Part shown: piece after piece, positions 53,068 to 62,306 of the stretch
Layout: every line of letters starts with the position of its first letter
How positions within the stretch are numbered: position 1 is the stretch's first letter
NCBI RefSeq assembly: GCF_022138605.1
Contig: NZ_JACBFS010000004.1
Span: 523,414-587,413, forward strand
DNA length: 64,000 bases
Source: Xanthobacter sp. NM-25
GTDB taxonomy: Bacteria; Pseudomonadota; Alphaproteobacteria; Rhizobiales; Xanthobacteraceae
Direction of reading: 5' to 3'
Notes under the pieces: generated by a model
The model's input: only the letters and a program-made list of their open reading frames with translations
Told to the model about the DNA's origin: nothing
Databases searched by the model: none
Program-made: the position numbers and the translations under genes

Positions 53068-56000
53068 ATGCAGGTCACAAACTGTGGACGCGGTGTCCAC
53101 GTCCGGGAGGTTAAGGGAGTCGACCGCTTAAGAGCGCTGCCACGGAGCTGGTACGCCTTTACGAATCTCGAACTTGCCACGGGAATCGGGCGGTCACGCG
53201 AGATCGACGTGATCATGGTGACGGATCACGTCGTGTTCCTGATCGATCTCAAGGATTGGTCCGGGAAAATCGAAAGCGATTCGGGGAATTGGCTGCACAA
53301 CGGGCGCGATACCGGGCCGTCGCCGGTCGCGAAGATTAACGCCAACGAGAAGGATGTTCTGCGCCTGCTCACGTCGGAACTGCGGAGGCGCCCGGAGAGC
53401 GCGAGCGCTCCTGTTCCCAAGATCGTTGGGGTCGTGGTCATTACCGGCAAGGCAGACGTGTCGGGGATTGCCGCAACGGAAAGAGGCAAGGTCTTTGCCA
53501 TCGACGATTTTCTGAGAATCGCGGGCTCGGAACAGGCGCGGCGCGCGACCTTTGGCAATGTGGCGCCGCAAATCGTGGCGACCCCACTGACGGATGCGGT
53601 CTGGAAAGCCCGTTTTGCCAGCTTTCTCAACGTGAAAGCAGGACCGTTCAAGCCCGGGCGGCTGCGCTACGACCGCTATGTGGCCACGTCGGACCAGGCC
53701 ACCTTCCAGCATCCGGCGGATATTTACCGGGAGTACGAGGCGGAAGAAGAGAACACGCCGCAAAACCTGGGAACCTTGCGGCTGTGGAACTTCGCCAATT
53801 GCACGGATGGGCGCTTCCAGACCGAGGAAGGCCGTGCGGAGATTGCCGGGCGCGAAGGCAAGGTCTTCTACTATCTCCGTGACCGGAGCGAGGATTGCGA
53901 GAACTGGATTCTGGTTCCGAAGGCGGCCGACCCCAATCAGAGCGTCAACTATTGGGAGGTCTATGACCGCCGGCGACGCCTGAAGCGGCTGCGCGACTTC
54001 GTCTCCAGCGAAGCGGCCAATCTCTCCCCGCAGGATCGGGTCGAACTGGCGCGCCAGCTGCTCGCGCGTGTCAAAGCCCTGCATATGTCGGAGGCGGCGC
54101 ATCTGGACTTGGGCAGCCACAGCGTGTGGCTTGAGGCGCCATCGACAGTCCGGATTTCCCATCTGCTCGCGGCGAAGTTTCCTGAAGTCGCCTCGCTCGG
54201 CAAGGCGCGCTACCAGTTCCTCTCGACCGTGACCGCGCCCGAGGATGTGCTTGGCGACGATTTCAGTGCCAAGACGAAGGACGTGTTCCTGGCCGCGGTT
54301 GCGGTTCACGAGATTCTGTTCGGGCGCCCCCCGGCAAGCCCGTCCCCCGGCAATCCGCCGGACTGGAACGCCGCGATCGACGGCGACCTGACGTTTGAGC
54401 CGCTGCACCGCTGGTTCGCGAACGCCCTGGAGATCGACCCGGCATCCCGCTTTCCCGATGCCGGCGCCGCACTCGAAGCATTCAATGCGGCGACGGCATC
54501 GCGACCGACGCCCAAGGAGGTGATCGAGGGCCTTGACCGTTTTCGCGGGAGCATCCGGTCGCAGCGGCAGCTGTTCGGCTCCTATCCCGCCGTCGCGGAC
54601 ATCGCTTCGAGCGATATCGTTGAAATGTGGCGGAGCGCGCGGGACGGCTCTCCCGTCAAAGTGAAAATGTGGAAGCGTCAGGCCTGGGGCGACCAGGCCC
54701 GCGAGAGCGCTCGCATTCTCGACTTTCTCAACCGTGCCCTGGACCTGAAGCTCTCGCCGCCGCCCGGCTGCACGCCGGTCAGGGATGTGTTGTGGCTCGG
54801 CGACGCGATCGTGCTGGTGCAGGACTGGATCGAGGGCGAGACGCTGACGGGTAGTCTCGCGTCGACGCCGGGCACCTGGCACGACCCGCATGCCGCGCTG
54901 ACGTTTCTGGCGCGTCTCGCCACCATCGTGATGGACCTTCATGCGCGGGGCGCGGCGCACGGCGACCTGAAGCCGGATAACATCATCGTCCGGGAGGGAG
55001 AATCTCCCGAACCGGTCCTGGTCGACACGATTGATTTCGCGCCGGCGCGGGATGGCGATATTGTCTCGAACGCCTATGCGCCCGACAGCGGTAGCCGGCA
55101 GGAACGGGACAATTTTGCCGTCACGAAGATTGTCGAAGAGGTTCTTGCCCGGAGCGCTATGGAGGCAGCGGCCGCGGCGTCCATCGCGACCGCCATTGCG
55201 ACCTGCCGGGACAGGGTGCCGCGGAACGCCACCCTGTCACCGCTGGCGGAAGCGTTGGATGCCGCGCTGACGCCGTGCGCCGAGGCGCCGCGCCTGTCCA
55301 TCGCGCTATCGATCCGGGGCGCCGAGACCGGTCCCCTCTTTCCGGACGAAGGGCGCGTCTATCTGCGTGCCGGCCAGGGCATCGCGGCGCTCTTCATCCG
55401 TGGCAGCGGGGAGGAAATCGAGATCCGCCTCGACGTCAACGGCGTCCCGCGCTCGGGACGCCGGCGACCGGTCAATCAAGGATGGATCGCGCGCATCGCC
55501 AAATATGAATTCAAGTCGATCCCGGCCGACATCACGGTCGAACGCTCCGATCTTAATGACTTCGAGGCGCTCGCCGGGCTCCTCGAGGATGCGGATGTTC
55601 GGGAGGCGCTTGGCCGCGCGCGCACGCCGGGGCGCGCCGGGGCGCCCGACGACGACGCGCCCGCCGACCAGGAAGAACTCGGGGACGTTGCCGAAGACAC
55701 GCTTGTGGAAGAAATCGCGGCGGCGTCACCCGCGGTCCGGACGGCGGATACCGACGTGCCGGCGCTGTGGCGCAGTCTTATGGACGCGGAGGCCGAGCTT
55801 ACGACAGAAGGGGTGGCGCTTTCCGATGCCTTCTTTGACCGCAATCTGAGGCGCCATGTGGTGCCGTTCGAGCTGTCCAGCGGAACGTTCGACTTCGACC
55901 GGGCCGACAAGGTGGGGGTGGAAAAGCTCGATACCAAGGGCATCTGGCGCCGCGTTGGCGAATTGGATACCGCCCGGTCCAAGCTCGGGGTGGTCGTGAT

Positions 56001-58029
56001 TGATCCAACCGAATATGCAAACCCCCACCAAGCCCGGATCATTGAGGAAAACCAGCGGCTGCGCTTCACCAGCCACTTCGAGCTGCAAAGCCTTCGCCGG
56101 CGCGAAGGGGCGATTGAGAAGATGCTGTCGCGCACGTCGCGCGTTCCGGGCCTCATTGACGTCTTCGACCCACGCAAGCGTGTGCTTCCCGTTACGACGA
56201 CGACCGTCCTGGATGCGGCGCTGGTGGATGGCTATGGGCTTAATCCGAGTCAGAAAGAGGCGCTGGGCGTTCTTCTCGGTGCGCGGCCCCTTGGATTGCT
56301 GCAGGGGCCGCCGGGCACCGGCAAGACGAAGTTCATTGCGGCGCTGACGCACTACGCCCTGGCGAAGGGACTGGCGCGCAACGTGTTGCTTGCGAGCCAG
56401 TCGCACGAAGCCGTCAACAACGCGGCGGAAGCCGTGCTGGCGCTCTTTCGGCGATCCGGCGGCGAGCCAAGCATTCTGCGTGTCGGTGCGGAGGGCGTCG
56501 TGTCCGATCGGCTGCTCCCCTATCATACCGGACGGGCCGAGCTTTCGTTCAAGGACCGCTTTCGCGCCCAGCACAGCGAGCGCCTTCACATCGCCGGCGC
56601 CGCACTCGGCCTCCCGGAAGGCCTCGTTGAGGACCTCCTGTTCGTGGAATCGGCGGTGCGGCCAGTCTGCGCGCGGATGGCAGCCCTGGCCAGCGATGCC
56701 GAGGCGGATCCAAGTCGGGTTGACGGCCTTCGTCAGACCCTGCGGGCCCACCTGTCCTATCTCGGCTTGCCCGAGGAGTTGCCGGGGCCGGACAGCGACG
56801 TGATGGCGCTCGTGGACAGCACCGCCGACGCCCTTGTCGCGCGGCGCAAGGGAGAGCCGGGCGTTAGCGCAGCCAGCGCAGCAAGGCTGCGCACCGTGAG
56901 CAGGATTGCCCGCGACTTTGTAACAAGCGCCTCAACGGCTCAACGGAGCTTCGAGCCGTTCCTCGCCGGTACGCGCCAGATTGTGGCCGGGACGTGCGTC
57001 GGACTTGGCCGGCCCTCGCTGGGGCTCACGAGCACGCCATTCGATCTCGTGATCGTGGATGAAGCGGCGCGCTGCACGGCAAGCGAGTTGTCCGTGCCGC
57101 TTCAGGCCGGCCGGTGGATTATCCTGGTCGGCGACCAGGCGCAGCTGGAGCCGCTGCACAAGCCGGAAGTCGTGCAGCAAGTGGGCGCACGGGCCGGCTT
57201 CCCGAAAGGCGAAATTGTGCGCAGCGATTTCGCCCGCGTCTTTGAGACCGCCTATGGGGCTGCCGCCGGCAAGAAGCTGAAAACGCAGTACCGGATGCTG
57301 CCGCCCATCGGACGGCTTGTGTCCGATACCTTCTATCCGGAGATTGACCTCGAGCATGGGCGGGACACGCCGGAGGTTCCCCCCGGCGTGCTCCCGGACG
57401 ATCTCGGCGTTCCTCTGACCTGGATCGCGACGGACAGCCTGGGGGAACAGGGCTTCGAAAGCCCCGAGGCAGGAGGAACGAGCCGTAGCAACCGGGTCGA
57501 AGCGGATTGCATCCTGACCCTCCTCACCGGATGGTACGAGCATGAGCCGTTTCGCAACTGGCTCACGACACAGGCCCAATATCCCCACGGTATCGGCGTC
57601 ATCTGCATGTACGCCGCGCAGCGGGATCATCTGAGGAGCCGGATTCTGAAGACGCCGCACGGTGACACGCTGTTGCGGCACGTCAAGATCGACACCGTCG
57701 ACAGCTATCAGGGGAAAGAAAATCCGATCGTCATTCTTTCGCTGGTGCGCAACAACGCAGACGGCATTCAGCAGGCGGGCGTAGCGACGGTACGCGAGGG
57801 ATTTCTGTCACGCAGCAACCGCATCAATGTCGCCGTGAGCCGGGCGATGGATCGGCTGGTGATCGTCGGGGGCAACACGCGGTGGCGGCAGGGAGGGCCG
57901 ATGCGGCGTCTCGCGGATAATTTCGCCAAGGCGCTCACCAATGGCGAGGCCGTCATGCGCAGCGCTTCCGACGTTGTGAGCGCCGCGACGGGCACGCCGC
58001 GCGGCAAGAAGACGAGCACGGGAGGCTGA
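53068..58029 (+). CDS. Giant NERD / kinase-like / SF1 helicase protein (1653 aa)
   Basis: Multi-domain cytoplasmic protein. Residues about 10-120: NERD nuclease-related domain with the PD-(D/E)xK-like core SREIDVIMVTDHVVFLIDLK. About 210-470: a degenerate protein-kinase-like region (ALHMSEAAHLDLGSHSVWLE, no full catalytic loop). About 500-740: second kinase-like domain with VKVKMWKRQ, the catalytic loop HARGAAHGDLKPDNIIV, and DFA in place of DFG. About 1060-1640: superfamily 1 helicase with Walker A LLQGPPGTGKTKFIAALTHY, DEAAR motif II (VIVDEAARCTASELSVPL), VGDQAQLEPL, VDSYQGKENPIVILSLVRNN and RINVAVSRAMDRLVIVG. NERD-plus-kinase recalls PglW of phage-growth-limitation/BREX systems; the helicase fusion differs. 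Coupled to the next gene (2-base gap). ATG at 53068 after GCGGAGAG. Confidence 0.88.
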   Translation: MQVTNCGRGVHVREVKGVDRLRALPRSWYAFTNLELATGIGRSREIDVIMVTDHVVFLIDLKDWSGKIESDSGNWLHNGRDTGPSPVAKINANEKDVLRLLTSELRRRPESASAPVPKIVGVVVITGKADVSGIAATERGKVFAIDDFLRIAGSEQARRATFGNVAPQIVATPLTDAVWKARFASFLNVKAGPFKPGRLRYDRYVATSDQATFQHPADIYREYEAEEENTPQNLGTLRLWNFANCTDGRFQTEEGRAEIAGREGKVFYYLRDRSEDCENWILVPKAADPNQSVNYWEVYDRRRRLKRLRDFVSSEAANLSPQDRVELARQLLARVKALHMSEAAHLDLGSHSVWLEAPSTVRISHLLAAKFPEVASLGKARYQFLSTVTAPEDVLGDDFSAKTKDVFLAAVAVHEILFGRPPASPSPGNPPDWNAAIDGDLTFEPLHRWFANALEIDPASRFPDAGAALEAFNAATASRPTPKEVIEGLDRFRGSIRSQRQLFGSYPAVADIASSDIVEMWRSARDGSPVKVKMWKRQAWGDQARESARILDFLNRALDLKLSPPPGCTPVRDVLWLGDAIVLVQDWIEGETLTGSLASTPGTWHDPHAALTFLARLATIVMDLHARGAAHGDLKPDNIIVREGESPEPVLVDTIDFAPARDGDIVSNAYAPDSGSRQERDNFAVTKIVEEVLARSAMEAAAAASIATAIATCRDRVPRNATLSPLAEALDAALTPCAEAPRLSIALSIRGAETGPLFPDEGRVYLRAGQGIAALFIRGSGEEIEIRLDVNGVPRSGRRRPVNQGWIARIAKYEFKSIPADITVERSDLNDFEALAGLLEDADVREALGRARTPGRAGAPDDDAPADQEELGDVAEDTLVEEIAAASPAVRTADTDVPALWRSLMDAEAELTTEGVALSDAFFDRNLRRHVVPFELSSGTFDFDRADKVGVEKLDTKGIWRRVGELDTARSKLGVVVIDPTEYANPHQARIIEENQRLRFTSHFELQSLRRREGAIEKMLSRTSRVPGLIDVFDPRKRVLPVTTTTVLDAALVDGYGLNPSQKEALGVLLGARPLGLLQGPPGTGKTKFIAALTHYALAKGLARNVLLASQSHEAVNNAAEAVLALFRRSGGEPSILRVGAEGVVSDRLLPYHTGRAELSFKDRFRAQHSERLHIAGAALGLPEGLVEDLLFVESAVRPVCARMAALASDAEADPSRVDGLRQTLRAHLSYLGLPEELPGPDSDVMALVDSTADALVARRKGEPGVSAASAARLRTVSRIARDFVTSASTAQRSFEPFLAGTRQIVAGTCVGLGRPSLGLTSTPFDLVIVDEAARCTASELSVPLQAGRWIILVGDQAQLEPLHKPEVVQQVGARAGFPKGEIVRSDFARVFETAYGAAAGKKLKTQYRMLPPIGRLVSDTFYPEIDLEHGRDTPEVPPGVLPDDLGVPLTWIATDSLGEQGFESPEAGGTSRSNRVEADCILTLLTGWYEHEPFRNWLTTQAQYPHGIGVICMYAAQRDHLRSRILKTPHGDTLLRHVKIDTVDSYQGKENPIVILSLVRNNADGIQQAGVATVREGFLSRSNRINVAVSRAMDRLVIVGGNTRWRQGGPMRRLADNFAKALTNGEAVMRSASDVVSAATGTPRGKKTSTGG

Positions 58030-58031
58030 GG

Positions 58032-59501
58032 ATGGCGATCCAAAAGCGTTCGCTGCTTCATTTGAAGAGCCAGGGGTTGGTGGATCCGGAGGAGGACCGT
58101 CCGATCGAACTTGCGACCTATGACGTGCTCCTGCCGTGCCGCAACTTCTTCGTCGATCACAAAGTCGCCGTCCTGGGACGCACGTCGTTGACGACCGAGT
58201 TCCTGCTGCGGCTCGTAAAGGCCGTTCCGGGAATGTCGGAGGCGGACGCCGCGGCTTTCTTTGGCTTCAATGTACGCGAGATGTCCTTTGTGCTCGCCGA
58301 GGCCGAGACGCCAGGCTACGTCGAGCGGCGTGACGGACGGCTTTGGCTAACGGCCGTCGGGGACGGGTTGTTTCGGGACGGCAGCGCGGAGCCGGAAATC
58401 TTCGCGGTGGAGTCGCGGCGCAGCAAGGTCGGGTTCGATCTCTTATCGCTTGCGCCCGAGCGCGCCCGCTTTCTCACGGAGTTCGAGCTCGGGCTTGGCG
58501 AGCTGACGATCCTCGACGAGGAGGCCGCGGGGTCGGCAGCGGCGCGCGTTCCTCAGGCGTTCCGAAAGTTTTTTTTGGAAATCGCCGACCGGCGGGAGCG
58601 CGACAAGGGTGAGAAGAAGGACCTCTATTCGGTCGATCCGGTGACGCCGGGCAGCCGCTTCCTGAGCACGGTGCGCACCGTCGTGCGGGCCCGTGCCGCA
58701 TATCCGAGCTCGGAAGAGAACGACCTGAACGATTGGCGGCCGGAGCATGAACAGGCGGACCGGCCGGAAATCGTGAGCGCGGTGGCGTCGTTTGTCGACG
58801 GGCTGAAGCTGTCGCGCAGCGAGGGCGACGCGGACGCCTATGACGTCCTTCTCCGCCTCGCGCCAGAGTTCCTGAATGATTTTGCGAGGCGGGATGGACT
58901 TGCCATCACCCGCTACTACCGGGAAGCCATTGCGCGCGCCGGCGATGTCCGGGCAGACCGCAAGACAGCACCGGTCGTCGGCTCGCTCTTGCTGCCGGAG
59001 AACCGGACGCGTCTCTTCGATGTGTTAGACTACGGATCGCGCCAGCACCCGGCCGCGCCGTCCTTCTCTCTGTGGCTCACGCCGCAGGTACCGTGGTGGA
59101 ATGCAACAACGTTGCTCGATGACGCGGTCGCCGGCATGCGGACACGCTGGAACGCACAGCGCGCCGACGGCCAGACGGATACCATGGAAGCGGTATGTCT
59201 CACGGCGCCGCGCCCACCGCGTTACATCGAAAAGGCGTTTGACGTCATCGGGACGAGCGACGTTCGTGGCTTTCCCGGCCCGCTCGAAATCCTGCTCGTA
59301 CCCGAGGTGGCGGTGGCCGCGCTTGTGCATGCTCCCATCGAGTCCCCCCGTGGCTTTGCGGTTCCTCTGGGATTCGTCAGCTTTGATGCGGCGGTCGTGC
59401 AGCGGGCGGAGCACTATGTGCTGGATCACCTCGGCGCATACATCCCAGATGACGGCCTTTACCGGGCGTTGGCGGCGGCACTATCCCAACATCAGGATTG
59501 A
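58032..59501 (+). CDS. Uncharacterised partner of the NERD-kinase-helicase (489 aa)
   Basis: Begins 2 bases after the giant gene, so an obligate partner is likely. I do not recognise the family. Residues about 50-110 look like a winged helix (FLLRLVKAVPGMSEADAAAF, FGFNVREMSFVLAEAETPGY, VERRDGRLWLTAVG). The rest is mixed alpha/beta without a clear active site; a possible acidic/charged region is near 170-240. No signal peptide or membrane segment. It may recognise a trigger or bring the helicase to DNA; that is conjecture. Confidence 0.8.
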   Translation: MAIQKRSLLHLKSQGLVDPEEDRPIELATYDVLLPCRNFFVDHKVAVLGRTSLTTEFLLRLVKAVPGMSEADAAAFFGFNVREMSFVLAEAETPGYVERRDGRLWLTAVGDGLFRDGSAEPEIFAVESRRSKVGFDLLSLAPERARFLTEFELGLGELTILDEEAAGSAAARVPQAFRKFFLEIADRRERDKGEKKDLYSVDPVTPGSRFLSTVRTVVRARAAYPSSEENDLNDWRPEHEQADRPEIVSAVASFVDGLKLSRSEGDADAYDVLLRLAPEFLNDFARRDGLAITRYYREAIARAGDVRADRKTAPVVGSLLLPENRTRLFDVLDYGSRQHPAAPSFSLWLTPQVPWWNATTLLDDAVAGMRTRWNAQRADGQTDTMEAVCLTAPRPPRYIEKAFDVIGTSDVRGFPGPLEILLVPEVAVAALVHAPIESPRGFAVPLGFVSFDAAVVQRAEHYVLDHLGAYIPDDGLYRALAAALSQHQD

Positions 59502-59608
59502 GCACGACGCGATCGTTGGAGCGGCGCGACGGACGGTGTAACGCGTTGCGCGGACCGAGTGGGTCGTTCGCCTGCCCCGAAAATGGTTCTATCGATTGAT
59601 CAGGGAGC

Positions 59609-61054
59609 CTAGAGAGACCGAATAAAGGTCGACGCTATATCCCAAAGCCGAATCATCTGCGTCGAGGTCCATCTGATGATCAACGAAACGTCGAGCACAC
59701 CTGCCTCAACGAGCGTCGCGAGCACGAGCAGCAGGGCTACGGTTACGACTACGCGACGTGTCCGGCGCTCGGTCAGCCGGTAGTCTTCGATCGCCTCAGA
59801 AAGCGGCGTCTCGGCAAGCTCGCGATAGTCGTCATCATCCAGGAATGCGTAGAGCTTGGTTCGCCATGCGGCCCGGCTCTGTTCGAGCGATGTAAGAAAG
59901 CGTCGGTTGATCGACGTCGTCAGCCAGAACGACGTGATGAAATAACCGGCGACCAACAGGTAGATCGTCGAGAAAGCGAAGGATGACGGCACCGTCTTCG
60001 CAGCGTCGAGGCCGAAGCGAACAGCCATGACGCCGATCGCAACAGCGACGTCGCGCCATACTGCGCTCGACAGATCGCGGGCCTGCTGGACGAGCTTCTG
60101 GACGTCGTCAGCCAATGTCTTCCGCAGATCCGCCAAGGCCTTCAAGGTGTCCTTGCTGCCGGCCCGGAGATGAGCCTTGTAGAGCAGTCGAGCGGAATCG
60201 AGCGACGATTCCAATTTTCCTTTCAAGCCGTCCGCGAACGATTTTCCCGAGGGCCATTCCCGAGCCAATTCGGCTGAAAGAAAGGTGTGGCGAACCTCGA
60301 CGTCCGTCCCCTCCAGATAGACCCATGCAGCCGCCTGTTGAAGAGCCGCGAACGGGGCGTCGGCGACGCCGAACTGACCGAGTTCAAGGCGCCGCGGCGG
60401 TTGTCCGGCCAAGCTGACGCGCTCTTCATCGCCCTCGATATAGAGCTCGTTGGGGAGCGACCGGGCGATCATCGAGGTGGAAATCGCCGCCCACGCTTGC
60501 CAGGCCGGTCCGCGACCATGGTCTCCCTCAGCGACCCATGGCTCGATCCTGGATGGCGCCATCAGGGCCGACGATTGGGATCGGACCTGACGCCTCGGGC
60601 TCCCATCGCGCGGCGCAGGCGCGTCGGGGCCGGCGGCGGGCGCGCTCTCCCATGGCGCGACGTCGAAAGCTCGGCTCCTGAAGCGCCCCTCGTCGAAGGC
60701 GAGCCGAACCGCCGTGCTCGAAGACACCTGGGCGTCGTTGAGCAGTAAGGATCGCCAACCTTCCGGCGTGAACAGGTGAGGCGCGTTCGCGCTCGACGCG
60801 AACGTCACGGTGATGCGGACCCCATCGCCTTCGACCGCGTCTCGGGGCTGGATGGGGTCGTCCGAGGAATCGATGCAGGAGAGCGACAGCCAGTCCGGAG
60901 CGGCATCGGAAGCGATCTGCCAAGCATCGAGCGCGGCGCGCGTCAGCGATCCGGACAGGCTCAGCCTACCGGGGTCTTCGCCGATACGCAAATCGGCGGC
61001 TGCGCGGCTCGCCTCAACGGCGGCGTGTACCTGTGTCGATATCGACATCGTCAA
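59609..61054 (-). CDS. Uncharacterised membrane protein with C-terminal helices (481 aa)
   Basis: The first ~300 residues are soluble and of unknown fold (IRITVTFASS..., LFTPEGWRSLLLNDAQ, YLEGTDVEVRHTFLSAELAR). Then a helical stretch (LADLRKTLADDVQKLVQQAR), two membrane helices (about 336-353 and 361-378) and a third (about 434-460, VVVTVALLLVLATLVEAGVL). It overlaps the upstream 352-aa gene by 41 bases, so the two are coupled. Soluble sensor plus membrane helices is a common shape for abortive-infection effectors, but no family is recognised. Confidence 0.72.
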   Translation of the reverse strand: MTMSISTQVHAAVEASRAAADLRIGEDPGRLSLSGSLTRAALDAWQIASDAAPDWLSLSCIDSSDDPIQPRDAVEGDGVRITVTFASSANAPHLFTPEGWRSLLLNDAQVSSSTAVRLAFDEGRFRSRAFDVAPWESAPAAGPDAPAPRDGSPRRQVRSQSSALMAPSRIEPWVAEGDHGRGPAWQAWAAISTSMIARSLPNELYIEGDEERVSLAGQPPRRLELGQFGVADAPFAALQQAAAWVYLEGTDVEVRHTFLSAELAREWPSGKSFADGLKGKLESSLDSARLLYKAHLRAGSKDTLKALADLRKTLADDVQKLVQQARDLSSAVWRDVAVAIGVMAVRFGLDAAKTVPSSFAFSTIYLLVAGYFITSFWLTTSINRRFLTSLEQSRAAWRTKLYAFLDDDDYRELAETPLSEAIEDYRLTERRTRRVVVTVALLLVLATLVEAGVLDVSLIIRWTSTQMIRLWDIASTFIRSL

Positions 61055-62072
61055 CCTTTAGACCCGTGGTGACGATCAAGATTTCCTTACGGCCGTCCTC
61101 ACGGTCGCGGACCATGGGTTGGTGATCCTCGTCGTAAAGAATCTGCGTGCCTTCGTCCGTCTCCAGTCGGTGTTTGCGTGGTTTCTGCACTCTCTCAGGG
61201 TTGATGTCGAAGGTTTCTTCGGACACCCCGTGCTGCCTGAGGTTGCGCGTGAGGGTCCGCCGAAGCGGCGCGTCCTCGGGAACTTGGCCGAAGATCGCGG
61301 TGAGAATCGGCTCGAAGGCCTCCGGATCGAAACGATGCCCCTGACGCAGGACCTCATAAATGCGGTTCACGCCGCTGCGCCTGATCTCCTCGGGCAGCGA
61401 GGTCCGGTGCTCCTTGAAGGTGGCCTTGAACGCCTCGACCAGCTTTCCACTCATCTCGTCCGGCGAATTCACTCGACGCACCTGGAGGAAGCGCTCGAAA
61501 TAGTCAGAAATGTGGGCCGTGTTGGAGCGATCCCGCACCATCAGGCGCCCGCCCGTGCTGGCGCCGAGGCGAACCAACGCGATCTTCTGCATCGCCTCGG
61601 GCTTACGGACGAACGTTTCCTGGAACCGTTCGAGCCGCGGCACCTGAGGTTCGTCGCCGTTCCTAAGGATGTACCGAACTACGTCCTCATTGTCGTATTT
61701 GATCAGGGCGTAAACCGGGCTTGCCGCTCCGACCCCAAGCTCGAAGACGAAGAACACCCCTACGCTCGTCGGCGCGGAATGTTGCTTCTGGAACTCCAAC
61801 GCCAAGGCCTGGCTTTGCCCCGTGAACGTGTCGGAGTTGTCGCTGATCTCTCGCAACATGCGCTCGGCGTCGGATCGGGGCCGGAACTCGAACAGGTTGC
61901 CCCTCAGCGCCGACTTGACGCGGTCGATGAAGAAATCCGTGTGTTGGGGCGGCGCAATCTCCTCCAGCAGGATCGGCTCCTCCAACGTTTTGCCGACGAC
62001 ATGGAAGATCATGCGCCGAATCTGGAGCGAGGCCTTCTCTTCGTCCGATAGAAACCCCATGCCATCCCCCAT
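61014..62072 (-). CDS. Uncharacterised soluble protein, faintly NdpA-like (352 aa)
   Basis: First gene of a minus-strand pair with the membrane protein. No membrane segment. The N-terminal part (IRRMIFHVVGKTLEEPILLE, HTDFFIDRVKSALRGNLFEF, FVFELGVGAASPVYALIKYD) recalls the layout of the nucleoid-associated protein family NA37/NdpA, which occurs in some defence loci; this is a weak impression. Start at 62072 or the in-frame ATG at 62060 (MGFLSDEEKASLQIRR). Divergent from the TIR gene. Confidence 0.72.
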   Translation of the reverse strand: MGDGMGFLSDEEKASLQIRRMIFHVVGKTLEEPILLEEIAPPQHTDFFIDRVKSALRGNLFEFRPRSDAERMLREISDNSDTFTGQSQALALEFQKQHSAPTSVGVFFVFELGVGAASPVYALIKYDNEDVVRYILRNGDEPQVPRLERFQETFVRKPEAMQKIALVRLGASTGGRLMVRDRSNTAHISDYFERFLQVRRVNSPDEMSGKLVEAFKATFKEHRTSLPEEIRRSGVNRIYEVLRQGHRFDPEAFEPILTAIFGQVPEDAPLRRTLTRNLRQHGVSEETFDINPERVQKPRKHRLETDEGTQILYDEDHQPMVRDREDGRKEILIVTTGLKVDDVDIDTGTRRR

Positions 62073-62189
62073 GCCCTACCCACCGCGTTCAGACCGATAG
62101 CGCGGCTTTTCCCGCAGCTTCGGGCAAGGATTGACCGTGCGCAACGCCAGGTTGGCCTATGCTGAAACGAAGCTGTTGACCACGGCACC

Positions 62190-62209
62190 ATATGTTCTCT
62201 ATATGTTCT
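62190..62209. promoter_or_regulatory. Tandem ATATGTTCT repeats upstream of the TIR gene
   Basis: ATATGTTCT at 62190-62198 and again at 62201-62209, 11 bases apart (one helical turn), in an AT-rich patch of the divergent region between the 352-aa gene and the TIR gene. Likely a promoter or operator for one or both directions. Confidence 0.5.
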
Positions 62210-62306
62210 ATTCAAGCGAACCGAATGCCCCTGCTGCCTTGATTCAAGTTAGCGAAGAGCCATCTTTTCGCCCGAGCGGCGTTCGGTCGCCAACAGGTGG
62301 AGACCG

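Noticed and set aside
61014..62072. Firm NdpA or Kiwa (KwaB) assignment for the 352-aa protein
   Set aside because: Only a vague similarity in the N-terminal part, and the neighbouring membrane protein is much larger than KwaA; kept as unknown.
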